In this document: positions 10,276 to 20,782 of the stretch, piece by piece | Numbering within the stretch: the stretch's first letter is position 1 | Layout of the letters: each line of letters begins with the position of its first letter | NCBI RefSeq assembly: GCF_002001005.1 | Contig: NZ_MUNX01000059.1 | Span: 1 to 64,000 of the forward strand | Source of the DNA: Flavobacterium sp. A45 | GTDB taxonomy: Bacteria; Bacteroidota; Bacteroidia; Flavobacteriales; Flavobacteriaceae | Reading direction: 5' to 3' | Length of the DNA stretch: 64,000 nucleotides | The notes under the pieces: model-generated | Databases searched by the model: none | What the model saw: only the letters and a program-made list of their open reading frames with translations | Told to the model about the DNA's origin: nothing | Made by a program: the position numbers and the translations under genes

Positions 10276-10347
10276 ATTTGAATGATATTAAAATTCTTAA
10301 GTAAATTTTGCTCCTTTTTAATTGAAACTCATTTAAAGTACCTCCGA

Positions 10348-11841
10348 TTATTGTTCAACCCAAAACTCTACAGCATGATTAGGAACAAGAGCATTAAATT
10401 TTTCACCCGATTGTTTCCCTATCGATACATCTTTCTGGTATGGCGTATAGCGATATCCTTTAAAGTTCCCTTTAGTGTTTGGCACTACATTAAACTGAAA
10501 GGGTTTACCAGAACGATTAGTCAAAACAATTACTAATTTGCCTTTCGGAGTTTTATAAGCCATTATGCGGTTATCTTTCAAAACCGTGCCTTCGTCAATA
10601 TGGTATCTTTTGGAGTCCCAAGGCATGTATTTTAAAAATCCTGCAATGGCATTAAAATTCCTAGGAACATAGTCCCAATGGCCTTTTTGGATATTTTTAA
10701 AATGATTGAAATTATCATCGTTGTAGGGGCGCCAAATTCCAAGTGCAAAACTTTGCGCTTCTTCATTATAAGTGGGTTTTAGTGCGTGCAACCAAAACCA
10801 AGTAGGGGAATTGGTAAACGTCATCCAATTCATTATGGTTTGGGCAGTATTAACAAAATTCCCATCGTTTATTTCATCATTTTTAGTATAATTAAAATAC
10901 TCAAACTCGTTGGTAAAAACATATTTGCCATCAGTATTGCTGTTGTATTTTACAGCATCATCAATAAGGATATTCGAATCAGCACCGATGCGGTGTAAAA
11001 CCCATGCATCCACATGTTTCAATGCTACACTGTCCTTTTTAATTTCCTCTGCTATAAGTCCGAGGTGTCCATCCCAGCTATCAGCCATTATGATTGCCTC
11101 AGGAAAAGCACTTTTTATTTTTGGAGCAACTGCCTTAAATGCTTTCAAGTAAACTTCTGCATCAAAATATTCAGTAGTTGAAAATGACTGATTGGCCATT
11201 TTATCATTAGGATCCACTGGTTTTTGAGGTGGAGCGATGTACCCTTTTGGCTTAACATGCTGTCCAGCTTCATTTTGCAGTCCCCACATTCTTACTTTTA
11301 AACCATTACTATCCAAAAATTTGGCATCATCTACCAAAGCATCTCCAAAATCATTTAAAAATGCAGCATCAGTACTTTTCAATGTTCCGCCAATAAAAGC
11401 ATTATTGGATTTCCAAAAAGGCGCAACCGACCAATACTCCAAGGATATGCCTTCCATTTTTGAACCTTTCATCAGTTCCTTTAAATCATTGAGCTGATTC
11501 GGATATCTCTCTTGAAAACGCTTTCCTTCTTTGTCCAAACCCCTGAAATAAAGTCCCATCGCCAATCGGCAATAGCGAAAACCTTTCAGCATATCTTTAT
11601 AAAGCCGTTTCCTTTCGGATTTTTCCAAATTATTGGGAATGGCAATCACTTCATTGGGCAAGCCGATGTTTCCAGAACCAATGGCATCATTTTGTATTTC
11701 GATTCCTAAACCCCAAATGGTTTGTTCCGGCTTATCCAAACGAATGGTGTATTTCCCCTCCTGTTGCTGTGCAAACAGAGAAACACTGACCATTAAAAGA
11801 CAGGCTAAAACTGATTTTCTATTATTCAATATATTATTCAT
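10348..11841 (-). CDS. GH30-like glycoside hydrolase (clan GH-A)
   Basis: A 497-residue protein with a signal peptide (...LMVSVSLFAQQ). A TIM-barrel core is followed by a small beta-sandwich (VLTNRSGKPFQFNVV... at the end), the usual GH30 arrangement. Candidate catalytic glutamates are E191 in RMWGLQNEAGQ (acid/base) and E312 in YVFTNEFEYFN (nucleophile). The start overlaps the stop region of the upstream FAD-oxidoreductase gene by 8 bp, so the two are translationally coupled. GH30 enzymes include beta-1,6-glucanases, glucosylceramidases and xylanases. Beside GH3 and GH16 a role in beta-1,6 branches of laminarin-like glucan is plausible but unproven. The family call is by motif and architecture, so GH5/GH39-like alternatives remain. 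Confidence 0.68.
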   Translation of the reverse strand: MNNILNNRKSVLACLLMVSVSLFAQQQEGKYTIRLDKPEQTIWGLGIEIQNDAIGSGNIGLPNEVIAIPNNLEKSERKRLYKDMLKGFRYCRLAMGLYFRGLDKEGKRFQERYPNQLNDLKELMKGSKMEGISLEYWSVAPFWKSNNAFIGGTLKSTDAAFLNDFGDALVDDAKFLDSNGLKVRMWGLQNEAGQHVKPKGYIAPPQKPVDPNDKMANQSFSTTEYFDAEVYLKAFKAVAPKIKSAFPEAIIMADSWDGHLGLIAEEIKKDSVALKHVDAWVLHRIGADSNILIDDAVKYNSNTDGKYVFTNEFEYFNYTKNDEINDGNFVNTAQTIMNWMTFTNSPTWFWLHALKPTYNEEAQSFALGIWRPYNDDNFNHFKNIQKGHWDYVPRNFNAIAGFLKYMPWDSKRYHIDEGTVLKDNRIMAYKTPKGKLVIVLTNRSGKPFQFNVVPNTKGNFKGYRYTPYQKDVSIGKQSGEKFNALVPNHAVEFWVEQ

Positions 11842-14122
11842 AACATCTTATTTCATATATCTGAGCAGAAGGATCTCCATTGGTAGCATTTACCTGTATT
11901 CTAAGTTCTGTGGTTTCAATACCCTCAAAACTATGCTTTACCTGTCTCTGGTAGTTTTCTGTAACTTCTAAAACTTTCTCCCATTTATTGTCTTTTAAAG
12001 CCAATATTTCATAGTCTTTTGGACATTGCGGATCACGGTAAAATGGATCATAAGCATGATATTCCCTAAGTAGATGTCCTGGAAAAGTCAGTTCAATTCC
12101 TTTGATTACCTTACTTTTTTCCCAGCTTAACTGCAAAAATTGGGATAATGGGAGATTTGGGTCAGATTTCCAAAGATTAGTAAATTTATGCGGTCTTGTG
12201 ACACCGCTGATTACATTTTGAGGGCTAAAACAAGGCTGAGCAGGTTCTATTCTAAAACTTAAAGTCTGCCCGTTTCCAAATCGGCGCATTTTTTCTGCAC
12301 TTATCTGGTACATGGCCATGTGACCGGATTCAATTTTTCCAGCACAAAGCCATTCTAATGCCGCATTTGGCAAAATGTCCAAACGAACAAACTCTCCTAC
12401 TGGTGCATTTTTTAGATCAACAGGCCACGCTACCCAGTGTGTACCGGGTAAGATACTTAATTCTGCTTCTGATAAAACCTCCCCTTTATCAACACTATAA
12501 TCCCAAATATGCTCACTTTTCCTAAGCTGTACGGTGAAATTCTGTTCACTATCTGAATTATTGCGAATACAAACCTCAATTTTATTTATGAATGAAGAGC
12601 CAATGGCAATAAGCTGGCCTTTTCGGCATTCCATCTTTTCAATCTCATACTGCGGCTGGTCTTCCCAAATTTTTAATCCCTCATGTGCTCCTTTGCTCTC
12701 GGGGCCTGCTCCGTATAAAAGAGCTTCGCTGCTGGCGGTAATCTTAGCCTGAAGTGCAATGTCTTTTTCATCTTTATTACTGTAATTTGGCAGGAAACAA
12801 CCATCTCTAAGCAGCTGCTGCTGAATTTCTTCAATAATCTTAGCAGGGGCTTCTGTTACTGGCAAGTTTCTTTGCAACGAAAGTGCGGCGGCAGTTCCTG
12901 CAGCCTGTCCCATCAATGCAGTCGTATTCATTACCCTTACCGTTCCCAAAGCTGCATGAGTTACACTGACATTTCTGCCTGCCATCATTAAATTGTCCAT
13001 GTCTTTGGCGATAAGACTCCTTAATGGAATTCCATAAGGTCCTGCATAACTTTTGACTGCATATTCAGAAAATGTCGAGTAATTTTCATTACTGGACGGT
13101 TCGCTGTTAGCTGCTAACAAACCACCTGGTGTATGGAGATCAATAAACCATCCGCCAAATGCAATTTCATCATTAAAAACCGTACAATTCTGCGGGTCAT
13201 GTTCGGTCATTAAATACTGTCCCATAATACGACGGCTTTCTCTCTTTCCAGGCACCTGCCCTACCCAGTCCAAAGCATACTCTTTGGTAAGCTCCATCAT
13301 TTTAGGATCTTTATTTTTCATCCAATCCCATACTCCTAATGCGTGACGGGTAAGTTCATGTCTTATGGTTTCATTATCAGTAATGGTATTGTAAGGAACA
13401 CCAATCTCAATCCACCAATACCCACCTCTTTTTTGCTTAGGCGGTCTACCCTGTTTGTAAAAAAAACTGGCATCGTCATAACTTATTGCCCATTCAGGAG
13501 CTTTATAGTCACAAGGCTTCCCAATATATTTTGTTTTAAAATGGATAGAACTTCCCATCACATCTTTACTAGCAACATCTGGAGCATGAGGTTCGTTAAA
13601 TTCACTTTTCGCTTCACTTCCCAAACGGTATTCACAGCCAGCCAAATCGGCAACTATTCCATCTCCAGAAGCATCAATGAAAGTATCTGCATATAGCAGC
13701 ACATCAGTTTCTGAATTTTGAATTCTTGCTTTTACTGCTTTAATCAGTCTATCTTCTTTAATAATTTCATACACATCGGTGTTTACTTTGATGGTAAGAT
13801 TGGGAGTGGACTGAGCAAGATTATACATGGTTAAATCCCAAATACTATTAGTCCAGCCATTCTCAAAAATTTCTTCGTGATTTACTGCTCTTTCTGCTAT
13901 AAGTAATTCTGAAATAATTCCGGTTTCTCTAGCATATGCATGAAAAGCACAGGCTCCATGTGGAGTTACGCGTATTTCGGAAGAGCTGTTGCCTCCAAAA
14001 ACGGGACGATTATGAACTATGCAAGTTTTACTGCCTAAACGAGCTGCTGCAATGGCTGCACAAAAACCTGCCAATCCGCCGCCAACAACTACTATATTGT
14101 ATTTTTCTTCTAAATTTTGCAT
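11834..14122 (-). CDS. FAD-dependent oxidoreductase with C-terminal beta-sandwich
   Basis: A 762-residue protein. An N-terminal FAD-binding Rossmann motif (VVVGGGLAGFCAA, residues 11-23) with FGGNSSSEIR and a second conserved stretch (LMMAGRNVSVTHAALGTVR) identifies the FAD_oxidored (PF12831-type) fold over ~450 residues. The rest (~480-762) is beta-rich and ends in a discoidin/galactose-binding-like segment (KGIELTFPGH..., ELRIQVNATNG). There is no signal peptide, so it should be cytosolic, unlike its secreted GH neighbours. It abuts the sodium symporter gene with no intergenic base, suggesting it acts on the imported sugar. The reaction is unknown; oxidation of a sugar hydroxyl is inference. 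Confidence 0.8.
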   Translation of the reverse strand: MQNLEEKYNIVVVGGGLAGFCAAIAAARLGSKTCIVHNRPVFGGNSSSEIRVTPHGACAFHAYARETGIISELLIAERAVNHEEIFENGWTNSIWDLTMYNLAQSTPNLTIKVNTDVYEIIKEDRLIKAVKARIQNSETDVLLYADTFIDASGDGIVADLAGCEYRLGSEAKSEFNEPHAPDVASKDVMGSSIHFKTKYIGKPCDYKAPEWAISYDDASFFYKQGRPPKQKRGGYWWIEIGVPYNTITDNETIRHELTRHALGVWDWMKNKDPKMMELTKEYALDWVGQVPGKRESRRIMGQYLMTEHDPQNCTVFNDEIAFGGWFIDLHTPGGLLAANSEPSSNENYSTFSEYAVKSYAGPYGIPLRSLIAKDMDNLMMAGRNVSVTHAALGTVRVMNTTALMGQAAGTAAALSLQRNLPVTEAPAKIIEEIQQQLLRDGCFLPNYSNKDEKDIALQAKITASSEALLYGAGPESKGAHEGLKIWEDQPQYEIEKMECRKGQLIAIGSSFINKIEVCIRNNSDSEQNFTVQLRKSEHIWDYSVDKGEVLSEAELSILPGTHWVAWPVDLKNAPVGEFVRLDILPNAALEWLCAGKIESGHMAMYQISAEKMRRFGNGQTLSFRIEPAQPCFSPQNVISGVTRPHKFTNLWKSDPNLPLSQFLQLSWEKSKVIKGIELTFPGHLLREYHAYDPFYRDPQCPKDYEILALKDNKWEKVLEVTENYQRQVKHSFEGIETTELRIQVNATNGDPSAQIYEIRCYE

Positions 14123-15859
14123 TTAAATTGAATTTGTAGATATAATTTTTTTTGATTTTTTTACTTTTAATGAAAGTAAAATAATTGTACTGAGTATAAA
14201 TAAAACTGCTGAAAACACTCCAATGAGAGTACGAGAAGAATCGGTGGTAAACAACATCAGTCCAAACATAATAACAGCCAATACTCCGATGCTGAAACCT
14301 AATAAGCGAGCTGGAAAAATGGCTAATTGATGATCCTCTTCCGAATTTGAAATAGCTTGTTTACTGTTTAATTTTTCCTGAATCTCCTTAAATCCTGGAT
14401 CAACCGTTTTAGAACCAAACTCCATAACGGCTAAGACAATTAACGGTACAAAAACACCAACAGCCACTTCAAAAAGCTGACTGTTTGCATAATACAGACT
14501 CATTATGAAGTTATCCGATTTTATGGATATTGCCATTTTCAGAAAAAGAGAAACCATAACTGTTATTCCCGTAGACCACCAAATAGAACTTTGTTTTATT
14601 TTTCCAAAATACAATCCCCACAACATGGGCAACACCATCGCAACAACGAGTAAGCCCGTAACGGTTAATATAATTTGCTCTGCACCGCCAAAATAAGGAA
14701 CACAGACAGCGATTGCCATGATAAGAAGACCTATTACCAGCGAACTCAATCTCCCTACAAATACCACACTTTTTTCACTCGCATTAGGGGCTATAATATC
14801 TTTATAGACACTATTGGTGATTGCTGCTGCGTATACGTTTATTTCACCGTCAATGTAACTTGCTGCCGATGAAAACATAGCTGCTACCAGCAATCCCATC
14901 AATCCTGGCGGCAATACCCATGCACAAGCAAGAATATAAGCTTGTTCCGGAGCAGCATCAGGGTGGGAAACGCGATAGATAATAGGCGGAAGCATCCAGA
15001 TAATAGGACTTATTATATAAAGCCACCCAAACAAATTGGATGATTTACGGGCATTTTCAGGACTGCTGACTGCTAAGAAACGCTGCACAAACACCCATTC
15101 TCCTCCTAATTTAAAAGTATGCACGATAACCCAGCCGATTAGGAACAGCCATGTAAAATTGCCGGAGACCGGAGAAAGAAATGTTTCAGGCAAATGATCA
15201 ATAAGACTTGTCACGCCTCCCACTTTTTGAATACTTAGCGGCACTACAAACAAAACGGTCATCGTTAATACAACAAATTGAACAGCATCAATAATTAAAA
15301 CTGCCCACAAACCGCCGCTTACAGCGTACATCAGCATCAAAAAGCCCGAAATAATAATAGTATATGGAATTGATAACTTATGGGTAACTGGATCAGCCAA
15401 CCAATTATCTGCCGATAAAGGTATAAGTGACGATACCACTACCGCAAATGAGTATAATGCTACACCCATGGCAATAATTTTAAAAAGCATGCCGACCCAA
15501 GTATAAAACTGCACAGCTCCCTGGCCAAAACGAATTGACACATACTCTCCTACTGTACTTATATTAAGTGAAGCCCATTTTTTAGCAAAAAATTTCCCCA
15601 CCAAAAATGATGCAATTCCCGAACACATCAGAATACTGACAGCCACCAAACCTTGTTTGTATGCAATACCGCCCCACACCACAAATGTCCCTGCAGAAAA
15701 TGCACTCATAAAAGCAGATAATCCCGAAAGCCACCAGGGAGATTGCTTTCTTACAGCAAACATATCATCTGAAGTTTTATTCCGCTTTGACAATATGCCA
15801 CCGATAAGTAAAATACCGGCAGCATATAGAATAAGTATTATATAATCAGTTAATTCCAT
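14123..15859 (-). CDS. sodium:solute symporter (SSS family)
   Basis: A 578-residue membrane protein with about 13-15 hydrophobic segments. It opens with LTDYIILILYAAGILLIGG and carries SSS-type features such as SPWWLSGLSAFMSAFSAGTF (residues ~40-60) and an AAMFSSAASYIDGEINVYAAA loop near 325. SSS transporters import sugars, sialic acid or small acids with Na+. It is the third gene of the operon, 26 bp after SusD and directly abutting the FAD oxidoreductase. It is therefore the likely inner-membrane importer for the mono- or disaccharide released by the PUL hydrolases. Confidence 0.88.
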   Translation of the reverse strand: MELTDYIILILYAAGILLIGGILSKRNKTSDDMFAVRKQSPWWLSGLSAFMSAFSAGTFVVWGGIAYKQGLVAVSILMCSGIASFLVGKFFAKKWASLNISTVGEYVSIRFGQGAVQFYTWVGMLFKIIAMGVALYSFAVVVSSLIPLSADNWLADPVTHKLSIPYTIIISGFLMLMYAVSGGLWAVLIIDAVQFVVLTMTVLFVVPLSIQKVGGVTSLIDHLPETFLSPVSGNFTWLFLIGWVIVHTFKLGGEWVFVQRFLAVSSPENARKSSNLFGWLYIISPIIWMLPPIIYRVSHPDAAPEQAYILACAWVLPPGLMGLLVAAMFSSAASYIDGEINVYAAAITNSVYKDIIAPNASEKSVVFVGRLSSLVIGLLIMAIAVCVPYFGGAEQIILTVTGLLVVAMVLPMLWGLYFGKIKQSSIWWSTGITVMVSLFLKMAISIKSDNFIMSLYYANSQLFEVAVGVFVPLIVLAVMEFGSKTVDPGFKEIQEKLNSKQAISNSEEDHQLAIFPARLLGFSIGVLAVIMFGLMLFTTDSSRTLIGVFSAVLFILSTIILLSLKVKKSKKIISTNSI

Positions 15860-15885
15860 ATATTATGTAAATAGTATAATCTAAT

Positions 15886-17574
15886 TTAGTAATTAGGGTT
15901 TTGTGTCAGATTTGGATTAACAGTTCTTTCAATTGCTGGAATTGGCCATAGATATTGTTTACTGGCATCAAATTTTCTGGTTGTAAAATTTTTAGCCGCC
16001 CCTGTGGCAATGTATGGCGTGTAATCCGGAATACCATCTGCATCTATTACGGGTGCACCTGCAAAAGGAAATTTTGCCTTATGGATATTATTGGCAGGAA
16101 CTGGATCAGGTATACCAACACCAGGTTTGTTTAATGCTTTTTCTGCAATTCTCCATCGGATTAGATCCATGTATCGTAATCCCTCAAATGCAAATTCAAC
16201 GCGACGTTCTCGGCGAACAATGGTTCGTAAATCTGCCTGATTTGTTGTTGTAACAGCTGGATAAAGCGTAGTCTGTCCTACTGTTTTCCCATAGGCTCTT
16301 GCTCTAACGGTATTGAGGTAAAGTAAAGTAGTCGCATCAATTGTATTCATTTCAACATCAGCCTCAGCATATATCAAAAACATTTCGGCATAACGGATAA
16401 TTTTTAAATCATTGTCTTCTAATTTTCTATCAGCCCAAGATTGATCTATTCCTTTTTTCCATAAAAAACCTGAAAAACTAGCATTAATTGCATTTGCACG
16501 ATTATCGTTGTTTTTTACCATAGCATTGTCACTAATTCTTCTAACAGTCAGTGAGTCCGGATGTGGCTGATAGATGTAACCAAGCCAGATAGAACTAAAG
16601 GGAACAATAGTTTGTGCCATACGTGGATCCCTGTTTGCAAAAGGTTTTTGTGGATTATATAATGGAGATTTATCAACTGGCAGTCCATCAGTACACTCGT
16701 AGGAGTCCACTAATTCCCAAGTTGGGAATTTAGCAGCAAATCCACCAGCGTTTCGAGCGATATGATCTGGGGCAATAAACCCATCTGAAACAACACCATT
16801 AGCTTGGTCCCTAACGACTGTTAGAATATTTTCTTTGCATTGTTCTCCCGCTTTTAAAAATAAATCGCGATAGCTTGGATACAACGTATAAGCATTTGAA
16901 GCTATAACTGCCTTGGCAGCTGCTTTGGCAATATCATATTTTCCCATATATAAAGCTGTTCTTGCTTTAACAGCCAATGCAGTACCACTTGTAAAACGCT
17001 GTATTGCACTTGCACTGTAAGAAGCTGGCAGGTTTGCGGCAGCAAAATCTAAATCTTCAAAAATAAATTCCAGTACAATATTTTTATCAGATCTGGTATA
17101 AGAATAGGATTCACTTAAAGTAATTGGTTCCTTAATTAAAGGCACATCACCAAAATGAGTAATAAGCCTTGAATACTGATAGGCTCGTGCTAATTTAGCT
17201 TGTGCTTCAAACGAAGCCAAGGCTGCAGCCGAGGTGTTTTCTGAAGCTCTGCTCATGCTGGCAATTATGGTGTTGGCTCTAGTAATTATTTTATAGGCAT
17301 CAGCCCACAATTTTTGGGCATCTGGATCACCACTGTTCATCGTACCGCTTATCACAGCATTAGGATTGGCTCTGTATAAAAAATTATCACTGTACTCTTC
17401 TTTATCATTTGCGATAAACGAAAAGCGATACAAATCATTTACCGCTATGGTAAGTTCGGTTTCGTTAGAGTAAAAATTACCACTGGATGGATCCGATAGA
17501 GGATTATAATCTAATTCTTGACAGCCGGCAAAAAGAAGCAGACATAATGCACTTAAATATATTGAAATTTTCAT
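15886..17574 (-). CDS. susD: SusD/RagB family outer-membrane lipoprotein
   Basis: A 562-residue protein with a lipoprotein signal (LCLLLFAGC, lipobox cysteine near residue 18). It has the SusD N-terminal motif (LDYNPLSDPSSGNFYSNETELTIAVNDLYR), the TPR-like central helices and the C-terminal signature RRERRVEFAFEGLRYMDLIRWR. The end (LWPIPAIERTVNPNLTQNPNY) is the usual SusD terminus. It captures glycans at the cell surface and closes over the SusC channel encoded 12 bp upstream. The pair defines the PUL. Confidence 0.95.
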   Translation of the reverse strand: MKISIYLSALCLLLFAGCQELDYNPLSDPSSGNFYSNETELTIAVNDLYRFSFIANDKEEYSDNFLYRANPNAVISGTMNSGDPDAQKLWADAYKIITRANTIIASMSRASENTSAAALASFEAQAKLARAYQYSRLITHFGDVPLIKEPITLSESYSYTRSDKNIVLEFIFEDLDFAAANLPASYSASAIQRFTSGTALAVKARTALYMGKYDIAKAAAKAVIASNAYTLYPSYRDLFLKAGEQCKENILTVVRDQANGVVSDGFIAPDHIARNAGGFAAKFPTWELVDSYECTDGLPVDKSPLYNPQKPFANRDPRMAQTIVPFSSIWLGYIYQPHPDSLTVRRISDNAMVKNNDNRANAINASFSGFLWKKGIDQSWADRKLEDNDLKIIRYAEMFLIYAEADVEMNTIDATTLLYLNTVRARAYGKTVGQTTLYPAVTTTNQADLRTIVRRERRVEFAFEGLRYMDLIRWRIAEKALNKPGVGIPDPVPANNIHKAKFPFAGAPVIDADGIPDYTPYIATGAAKNFTTRKFDASKQYLWPIPAIERTVNPNLTQNPNY

Positions 17575-17586
17575 AATAATTATTTT

Positions 17587-20500
17587 TTAAAATTTAACAT
17601 TTAAACCTGTCATAAAGGTTTTAACAATTGGATAAGAAATAGCATCTACTTCTGGATCTGAACCCTCCGGAAATTTACTAAAGGTAAATACATCATTACA
17701 GGCCACATACAAACGAAGTCCTTGTATTCCTAACTGGTCAGTAATTTTTTTAGTAAAATTATATCCAAATGTGATATTCTTAATTCTTAAATAACTACCA
17801 TCAACCAACCAAAAATCAGACATTGCATAGTTATTTCCACTGCTTGCATTAGACAATCTTGGATATTCTGAGGCAGCATTTTGCTCTGGAGTGTTACTAG
17901 TGCTCCAAAAATTACCATCAATCAGCGTTGGAACATTACCAAATGTTTCCTGAAATGGCTGTACAGCATAATTACTTAACCTTACCTGTTGTTTGCCTAC
18001 ACCATAAGCTACAAAAGAAAAATCCATTGTTTTGTAAGTCACCCTACCATTGAATCCAAATGTATATCGTGGCAATGATCCTCCCAAAATAACCCTGTCC
18101 TTATCAGGAGTTACTTTACCGTCTCCATCAATATCAACGTATTTAACATCTCCAGGTTTGGTACTGGCATTTGTTACCGGAGAACTAGCAACTTCTGCGG
18201 CTGTTTGAAATATTCCGTTTGATTTATATCCATACCAAGCAGCAAATTCCTCTCCTTCAATATTTGATGTATCCCCAAGTATCGAAGTTCCTTTCAAATC
18301 ATCAACATTTGTTTTAGCATCGGCTATATTTGCACCTAAACTATATTTCCAGTCTTCTCCAATGCTGTCTGACCAATTAACCGTCGCTTCAAAACCTTTA
18401 GAACTAACTTTACCCGCATTTTGAAAAGGTGCTTCATATCCAAGATAAAGAGGAACGTTTAATTTAAGCAAAATATCCTTAGTTTGTTTGTAAAACACAT
18501 CACCACTTACAGTTAACCTATTTTTTAGGAATGTTGCATCCAAACCTATATCTGTACTTTCCTGGGTTTCCCATGTAATGTCATTAACAGCATAATTAAC
18601 CTGAGAACCTGAGGTAGGAGCAACAACAGCACCGTTTTGATAGAATAGCGAATTATATAAATTAATGCTCGCCTGATAAGGATAATTCCCAATGCGTTCA
18701 TTACCTGACTGTCCCCAAGAACCTCTAAATTTCAGGAAATCGACTCCCCACTCTTTAACCGATTTAAAAAATGGCTCTTCTGAAACAGCCCATCCAGCAC
18801 CCAGAGACGGAAAGAAAGCCCATCTTTGATCCTCATTAAACCTTGAGGATCCGTCATAACGACCGCCAGCCTGCAAATAATATCTGTTTTTAAAATTGTA
18901 GGATGCTCTACCAAAATAAGAACTTAATGCTGTTTCATAAGCTGAACCTCCATTATCTCTAAATGTTGGAAGCCCAACATCCAAATAAGGATAATTTGAC
19001 AAAGTATATGTTGCGCGAGAAGCGGTTATAGTTTCATTGTAGGAATAGTTATTTTCATAACCAACAGTAGCCTCAACATTATGATTATTACTAAAACTAT
19101 TGGCATAGTTAGCAACAAACTGTCCATTAAACCTGTAATAATAAGGTCTTTCTTCTCTCAATGAAGAAGAAGCCGGCTGCTGTCCTACTGCAACTTTTTT
19201 TGATGGATCTAAAACATCTGTAAATTCAACAACCTTAATAAATTGCTTACTGGATGAGTAAATTAAAGTTGGCGCTGCCTGACCAGTTAATGTCAATCCT
19301 TTGAGAGGCTTAAAATTTACTGCGATTCTACCCGTTAGGTTACTTACGATATCCTTTTTAAAACCTCCTTCACTGATTTGTGCCAATGCATTTCGACCGT
19401 CCTTGCCAAGTGCAAATCTTCCGTCAGAATAATAATCATCAAAGATTGGAGGCATAATTCTAGCATCCAGAAAAATGTTATTATTAAAGATATTGACATC
19501 TTTACTTTCTGTTCTCACTGCACTGACATCAAAACTTGCTGTCAGCTTACTGTTGAATTTAAAATCATTGTAAACTCCTGCGTTTAATTTTTTAAAACCA
19601 CGGTTATCATAGAGTGCTTCACTGGAAGAGTATCCGAAAGTAGCTCTGGTTTTAATGTTTTCAGCACCGGATGAAAACGCTAGATTATGAATTATTCTTG
19701 GGGCATTATTTTTAATGATTGAAGACTGCCAATCCGTATCTGGATACAAATCAGGTGTACTTGCATTATTGGCCATATAATTATTAATAGTTGCCTGAGA
19801 ATATAATGGAGCAGCTCCATCATTAGAAAGATACTCATTATATAACTGCATATACCTAACTGCACCCGTCGTGCCAGGTTGGTTTACAGGCGAAGCTTGA
19901 GCATACTCATAACTATAATCAAAACTAGTTTTTCCTGTTTTTGCCCTTTTAGTGGTTACCAACAATACCCCTGCAGCAGCCCTAGAACCATAAATAGCGG
20001 TAGAAGCAGCATCTTTTAAAGCTGTTATTGATTCTATATCATCAGGATTTAGATAATCAATATTTCCGGAAGGCACTCCATCAACAATAATTAAAGGATC
20101 ATTTCCTCCTGTATCCCCCAATGTTGTTACTCCACGAAAACGTATTTTAGACTGGCTGCCTGGTGCCGCTCCATTTCTTGTTACAGTAACTCCAGCCATA
20201 GCACCTTGTAAAGCATCAGAAACCTGAACTGTTCTGCGCCCAGCTATTTCCTGAGACTTGACCGTTGCTATTGCACCTGTTAAATCCTTCTTTTTGGCAG
20301 AACCGTATCCTATAACAATTACCTCTTGCAATTCCTTGTTTGAGGTTTTCAACACAATATTAAGAGTAGTTTGATCTGAAATTGTTACATTCTTGGTATC
20401 GTATCCCATAAAAGAGGCAATGATAACATTTCCTTTAGCTGCCAAGATTTTGAAGCTTCCATCAAAATCGCTAGAAGTAGCAGCAGTTGTCCCGCTTATT

Positions 20501-20643
20501 TGCAATGTGGCACCAGGAATTGGTTTCCCAGATTCATCTTTAACAATCCCGCTGATTGTTGAATTTTGAGCATAAGTGCTTAGGCAAAGCAGCAGCCCTA
20601 TAACACACATAATGCATCGAAGATTAAGCAATAATTTGTACAT
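17587..20643 (-). CDS. susC: SusC/RagA TonB-linked outer-membrane transporter
   Basis: A 1018-residue TonB-dependent channel. Signal peptide, then a carboxypeptidase-regulatory-like domain (ISGIVKDESGKPIPGATLQI, residues ~29-110), a TonB-box region and plug (LQEVIVIGYGSAKKKDLTGA; IIVDGVPSGNIDYLNPDDIESI) and a 22-strand-type barrel ending in aromatic-rich sequence (TFMTGLNVKF). It imports oligosaccharides into the periplasm together with the adjacent SusD. It is the first gene of a seven-gene operon. Upstream is a well-formed Bacteroidota promoter (20717-20747) overlapped by a TTTGCACAA operator-like site, divergent from a LacI-type regulator. Confidence 0.95.
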   Translation of the reverse strand: MYKLLLNLRCIMCVIGLLLCLSTYAQNSTISGIVKDESGKPIPGATLQISGTTAATSSDFDGSFKILAAKGNVIIASFMGYDTKNVTISDQTTLNIVLKTSNKELQEVIVIGYGSAKKKDLTGAIATVKSQEIAGRRTVQVSDALQGAMAGVTVTRNGAAPGSQSKIRFRGVTTLGDTGGNDPLIIVDGVPSGNIDYLNPDDIESITALKDAASTAIYGSRAAAGVLLVTTKRAKTGKTSFDYSYEYAQASPVNQPGTTGAVRYMQLYNEYLSNDGAAPLYSQATINNYMANNASTPDLYPDTDWQSSIIKNNAPRIIHNLAFSSGAENIKTRATFGYSSSEALYDNRGFKKLNAGVYNDFKFNSKLTASFDVSAVRTESKDVNIFNNNIFLDARIMPPIFDDYYSDGRFALGKDGRNALAQISEGGFKKDIVSNLTGRIAVNFKPLKGLTLTGQAAPTLIYSSSKQFIKVVEFTDVLDPSKKVAVGQQPASSSLREERPYYYRFNGQFVANYANSFSNNHNVEATVGYENNYSYNETITASRATYTLSNYPYLDVGLPTFRDNGGSAYETALSSYFGRASYNFKNRYYLQAGGRYDGSSRFNEDQRWAFFPSLGAGWAVSEEPFFKSVKEWGVDFLKFRGSWGQSGNERIGNYPYQASINLYNSLFYQNGAVVAPTSGSQVNYAVNDITWETQESTDIGLDATFLKNRLTVSGDVFYKQTKDILLKLNVPLYLGYEAPFQNAGKVSSKGFEATVNWSDSIGEDWKYSLGANIADAKTNVDDLKGTSILGDTSNIEGEEFAAWYGYKSNGIFQTAAEVASSPVTNASTKPGDVKYVDIDGDGKVTPDKDRVILGGSLPRYTFGFNGRVTYKTMDFSFVAYGVGKQQVRLSNYAVQPFQETFGNVPTLIDGNFWSTSNTPEQNAASEYPRLSNASSGNNYAMSDFWLVDGSYLRIKNITFGYNFTKKITDQLGIQGLRLYVACNDVFTFSKFPEGSDPEVDAISYPIVKTFMTGLNVKF

Positions 20644-20716
20644 AATAAATTTCGGTTTAGATTGATTAGTAAATTATAATATAGTTTTATAAGCTTATAA
20701 CATTAAAATATTGTCC

Positions 20717-20747
20717 CAAATGTATACTTATTACTAGATTTGCACAA
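20717..20747 (-). promoter_or_regulatory. promoter of the SusC operon
   Basis: On the minus strand TACATTTG (20717-20724) is an exact TAnnTTTG -7 box. A TTG -33 core lies at 20745-20747 with a 20-nt spacer. The leader to the SusC start codon is about 70 nt. The -33 core lies inside the operator-like sequence TTTGCACAAC (20739-20748), so binding there should block the promoter. Confidence 0.6.
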
Positions 20748-20782
20748 CGCTCAAAAATGCAATTACAACGTTTTCTCTATCT

